A DNA stretch of 64,000 nt from Brassica napus (Eukaryota > Streptophyta > Magnoliopsida > Brassicales > Brassicaceae). The position numbers and the translations under genes are program-made. The DNA is taken from the NCBI RefSeq assembly GCF_020379485.1, contig NC_063452.1, positions 29,022,770 through 29,086,769 of the forward strand, given 5' to 3'. Shown here one piece after another: positions 63,087 through 64,000 of the stretch (its first letter is position 1; the number at the start of each line of letters is the position of its first letter). Below the pieces are notes generated by a model, which saw only the letters and a program-made list of their open reading frames with translations, was not told the origin of the DNA and did no database searches.

Positions 63087-64000
63087 ATGAACTTGAGGAG
63101 CAGGGTTCCATCAAACCTAGTTCCAATAGTAGCAGACATCAGAGCTTTTGAGAGGGAGTGTGCTAGAGCTAGAAGAGAAGAAGAACACCAGGCCCACTTG
63201 GATATTGATATGGCAGATCCACCGCAAGGGGCAGAACACCAACCGCGGGTAGCTCTACCCATTGGTACTTATGACCGCCCCAACATTCATGGTTATAGAC
63301 TGGGAATCCGAGCACCGGCTGTGGCAGCCAACAACTTTGAGGTCAAGTCAGGACTCCTCAACGTGATCGAGAACAACAAGTATCATGGCTTGGCTCTAGA
63401 GGACCCATTTGATCACTTGGATAGGTTCGACAGCTACTGTGGGTTGTCAAAAACAAATGGTGTGTCTGAGGACGCCCTGAAGCTGAAGTTATTCCCTTTC
63501 TCTTTGGGGGATAAGGCACGTCAGTGGGAGAAGTCTCTACCCAGCGACTCTATCACCACTTGGGATGATTGCAAGAGAGCATTCTTGGAGAAGTTCTTCT
63601 CTACTTCAAGAACTGCTAAGCTGAGAAATGAGATTTCCAGTTTTCAACAGAAGAACTTAGAAGGATTCAGTGAAGCCTGGGAGAAATTCAAGGGCTACCA
63701 AGCTCAATGCCCACACCATGGTTTCTCTAAAGAGAGCTTGCTGAGTACCTTCTACAGAGGTGCCCTTCCTAAGTACAGAGCCAGATTGGATACAGCTAGC
63801 AATGGGTTCTTCTTGGGGAGAACTGAGGAAGATGCAGAGGTGCTGGTTGACAACATGGTAAAGAGTGATGCAGTCTACAGTGGAGACCACGACAGAAGCA
63901 GTCGAACAGATGATAAGCAGACGAGGAAGGAGTTAAAGGCTCTACAGGATAAGATAGACATACTCATTGCTGATAAATTCACCCAAGAGCAGCTGAACTT
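63087..64000 (+). CDS. Gypsy Gag polyprotein, N-terminal part
   Basis: Open from the ATG at 63087 to the window edge (304 codons, no stop). After a charged N-terminus (RAFERECARARREEEHQ) comes the retrotransposon Gag core: LEDPFDHLDRFDSYCG, LKLFPFSLGDKARQWEKSLP, ITTWDDCKRAFLEKFF, then FREAxxRFK-like NLEGFSEAWEKFKGYQAQCP and FYRGALPKYRARLDTASNG. The end is Lys/Glu-rich and possibly coiled coil. Gag forms the particle for reverse transcription. An acceptor-like TTTCAG precedes the ATG. The frame is intact as far as visible, so the element may be young. Confidence 0.88.
   Translation, partial: MNLRSRVPSNLVPIVADIRAFERECARARREEEHQAHLDIDMADPPQGAEHQPRVALPIGTYDRPNIHGYRLGIRAPAVAANNFEVKSGLLNVIENNKYHGLALEDPFDHLDRFDSYCGLSKTNGVSEDALKLKLFPFSLGDKARQWEKSLPSDSITTWDDCKRAFLEKFFSTSRTAKLRNEISSFQQKNLEGFSEAWEKFKGYQAQCPHHGFSKESLLSTFYRGALPKYRARLDTASNGFFLGRTEEDAEVLVDNMVKSDAVYSGDHDRSSRTDDKQTRKELKALQDKIDILIADKFTQEQLN

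Larger units (their letters stand above)
61548..64000 (+). mobile_element. Ty3/Gypsy LTR retrotransposon, 5' part (runs off window)
   Basis: A 1.4-kb LTR beginning TGATATCTTGCATATTTGC, then a TGGCGCCGTTGCC primer site and an open gag frame. The primer site and gag type match Athila/Tat-like plant Gypsy elements. The rest lies beyond 64000. Confidence 0.85.

Overview
This is plant nuclear DNA, almost certainly from a Brassicaceae species close to Brassica or Raphanus. The evidence is intron-rich genes with GT-AG splicing, a cluster of cysteine-rich receptor-like kinases (CRKs; DUF26 ectodomain plus Ser/Thr kinase), a single-copy eIF3a gene beside a short-chain dehydrogenase/reductase (the pair I recall as neighbours on Arabidopsis chromosome 4, AT4G11410/AT4G11420), and Brassicaceae-type Helitrons, SINEs and LTR elements. 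No bacterial, plasmid or viral genome features are present. I assembled the exon models by hand from splice signals and reading-frame continuity.

Layout. 1-336: 3' end of a Helitron. 511-804: CRK 5' relic. About 1.4-3.5 kb: old repeats (SINE-like block, LTR-like block, a TIR MITE, a LINE 3' end). 4240-6657 (-): apparently intact six-exon CRK gene (CRK-A). 6854-14393 (-): a second CRK (CRK-B) split by a Copia element that has lost its 3' end and has itself been hit by a 1.46-kb poly(A) retroposon. 14840-15075: third CRK 5' relic. 15150-15574: complete small Helitron. 15945-21805: degenerate Copia with exact 5-bp target duplication. 22187-22494: SINE with 14-bp duplication. 23457-32363: probable large Helitron containing an RPA1-like exon, a young Copia (25185-30041) and a hAT MITE (31702-32219). 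33-36 kb: AT-rich DNA with tandem duplications.

Gene-bearing core. 36423-40358 (+): eIF3a, 13 exons, 967 aa. 41262-43042 (+): SDR, 8 exons, 317 aa. 43532-45368: 5'-truncated LINE. 48662-49293 (-): two linked exon candidates of an unrecognised gene. 50277-52890 (+): a third near-complete CRK (CRK-C), with one extra A in a homopolymer that breaks the frame and a truncated copy of the same retroposon family in intron 1. 53105-53640: composite relic of CRK and SDR sequence.

Right side. 53904-58719: a non-autonomous LTR element with 0.93-kb LTRs and no coding capacity. 58878-61547: a decayed PIF/Harbinger transposon. 61548-64000: 5' LTR, primer site and gag start of a Gypsy element running off the window. 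Its LTR carries a dense array of inverted GAGCGAC/GTCGCTC motifs.

How it fits together: two conserved housekeeping genes (translation initiation and a redox enzyme) sit inside a tandemly duplicated CRK region that has gained and lost copies and absorbed successive transposon insertions. CRKs are plasma-membrane receptor kinases generally tied to pathogen and oxidative signalling, and both better-preserved CRKs have W-box (TTGAC) clusters upstream. I found no self-evidently new cellular system. The least explained items are the two-copy retroposon family, the long-LTR non-autonomous element and the hairpin-rich Gypsy LTR.
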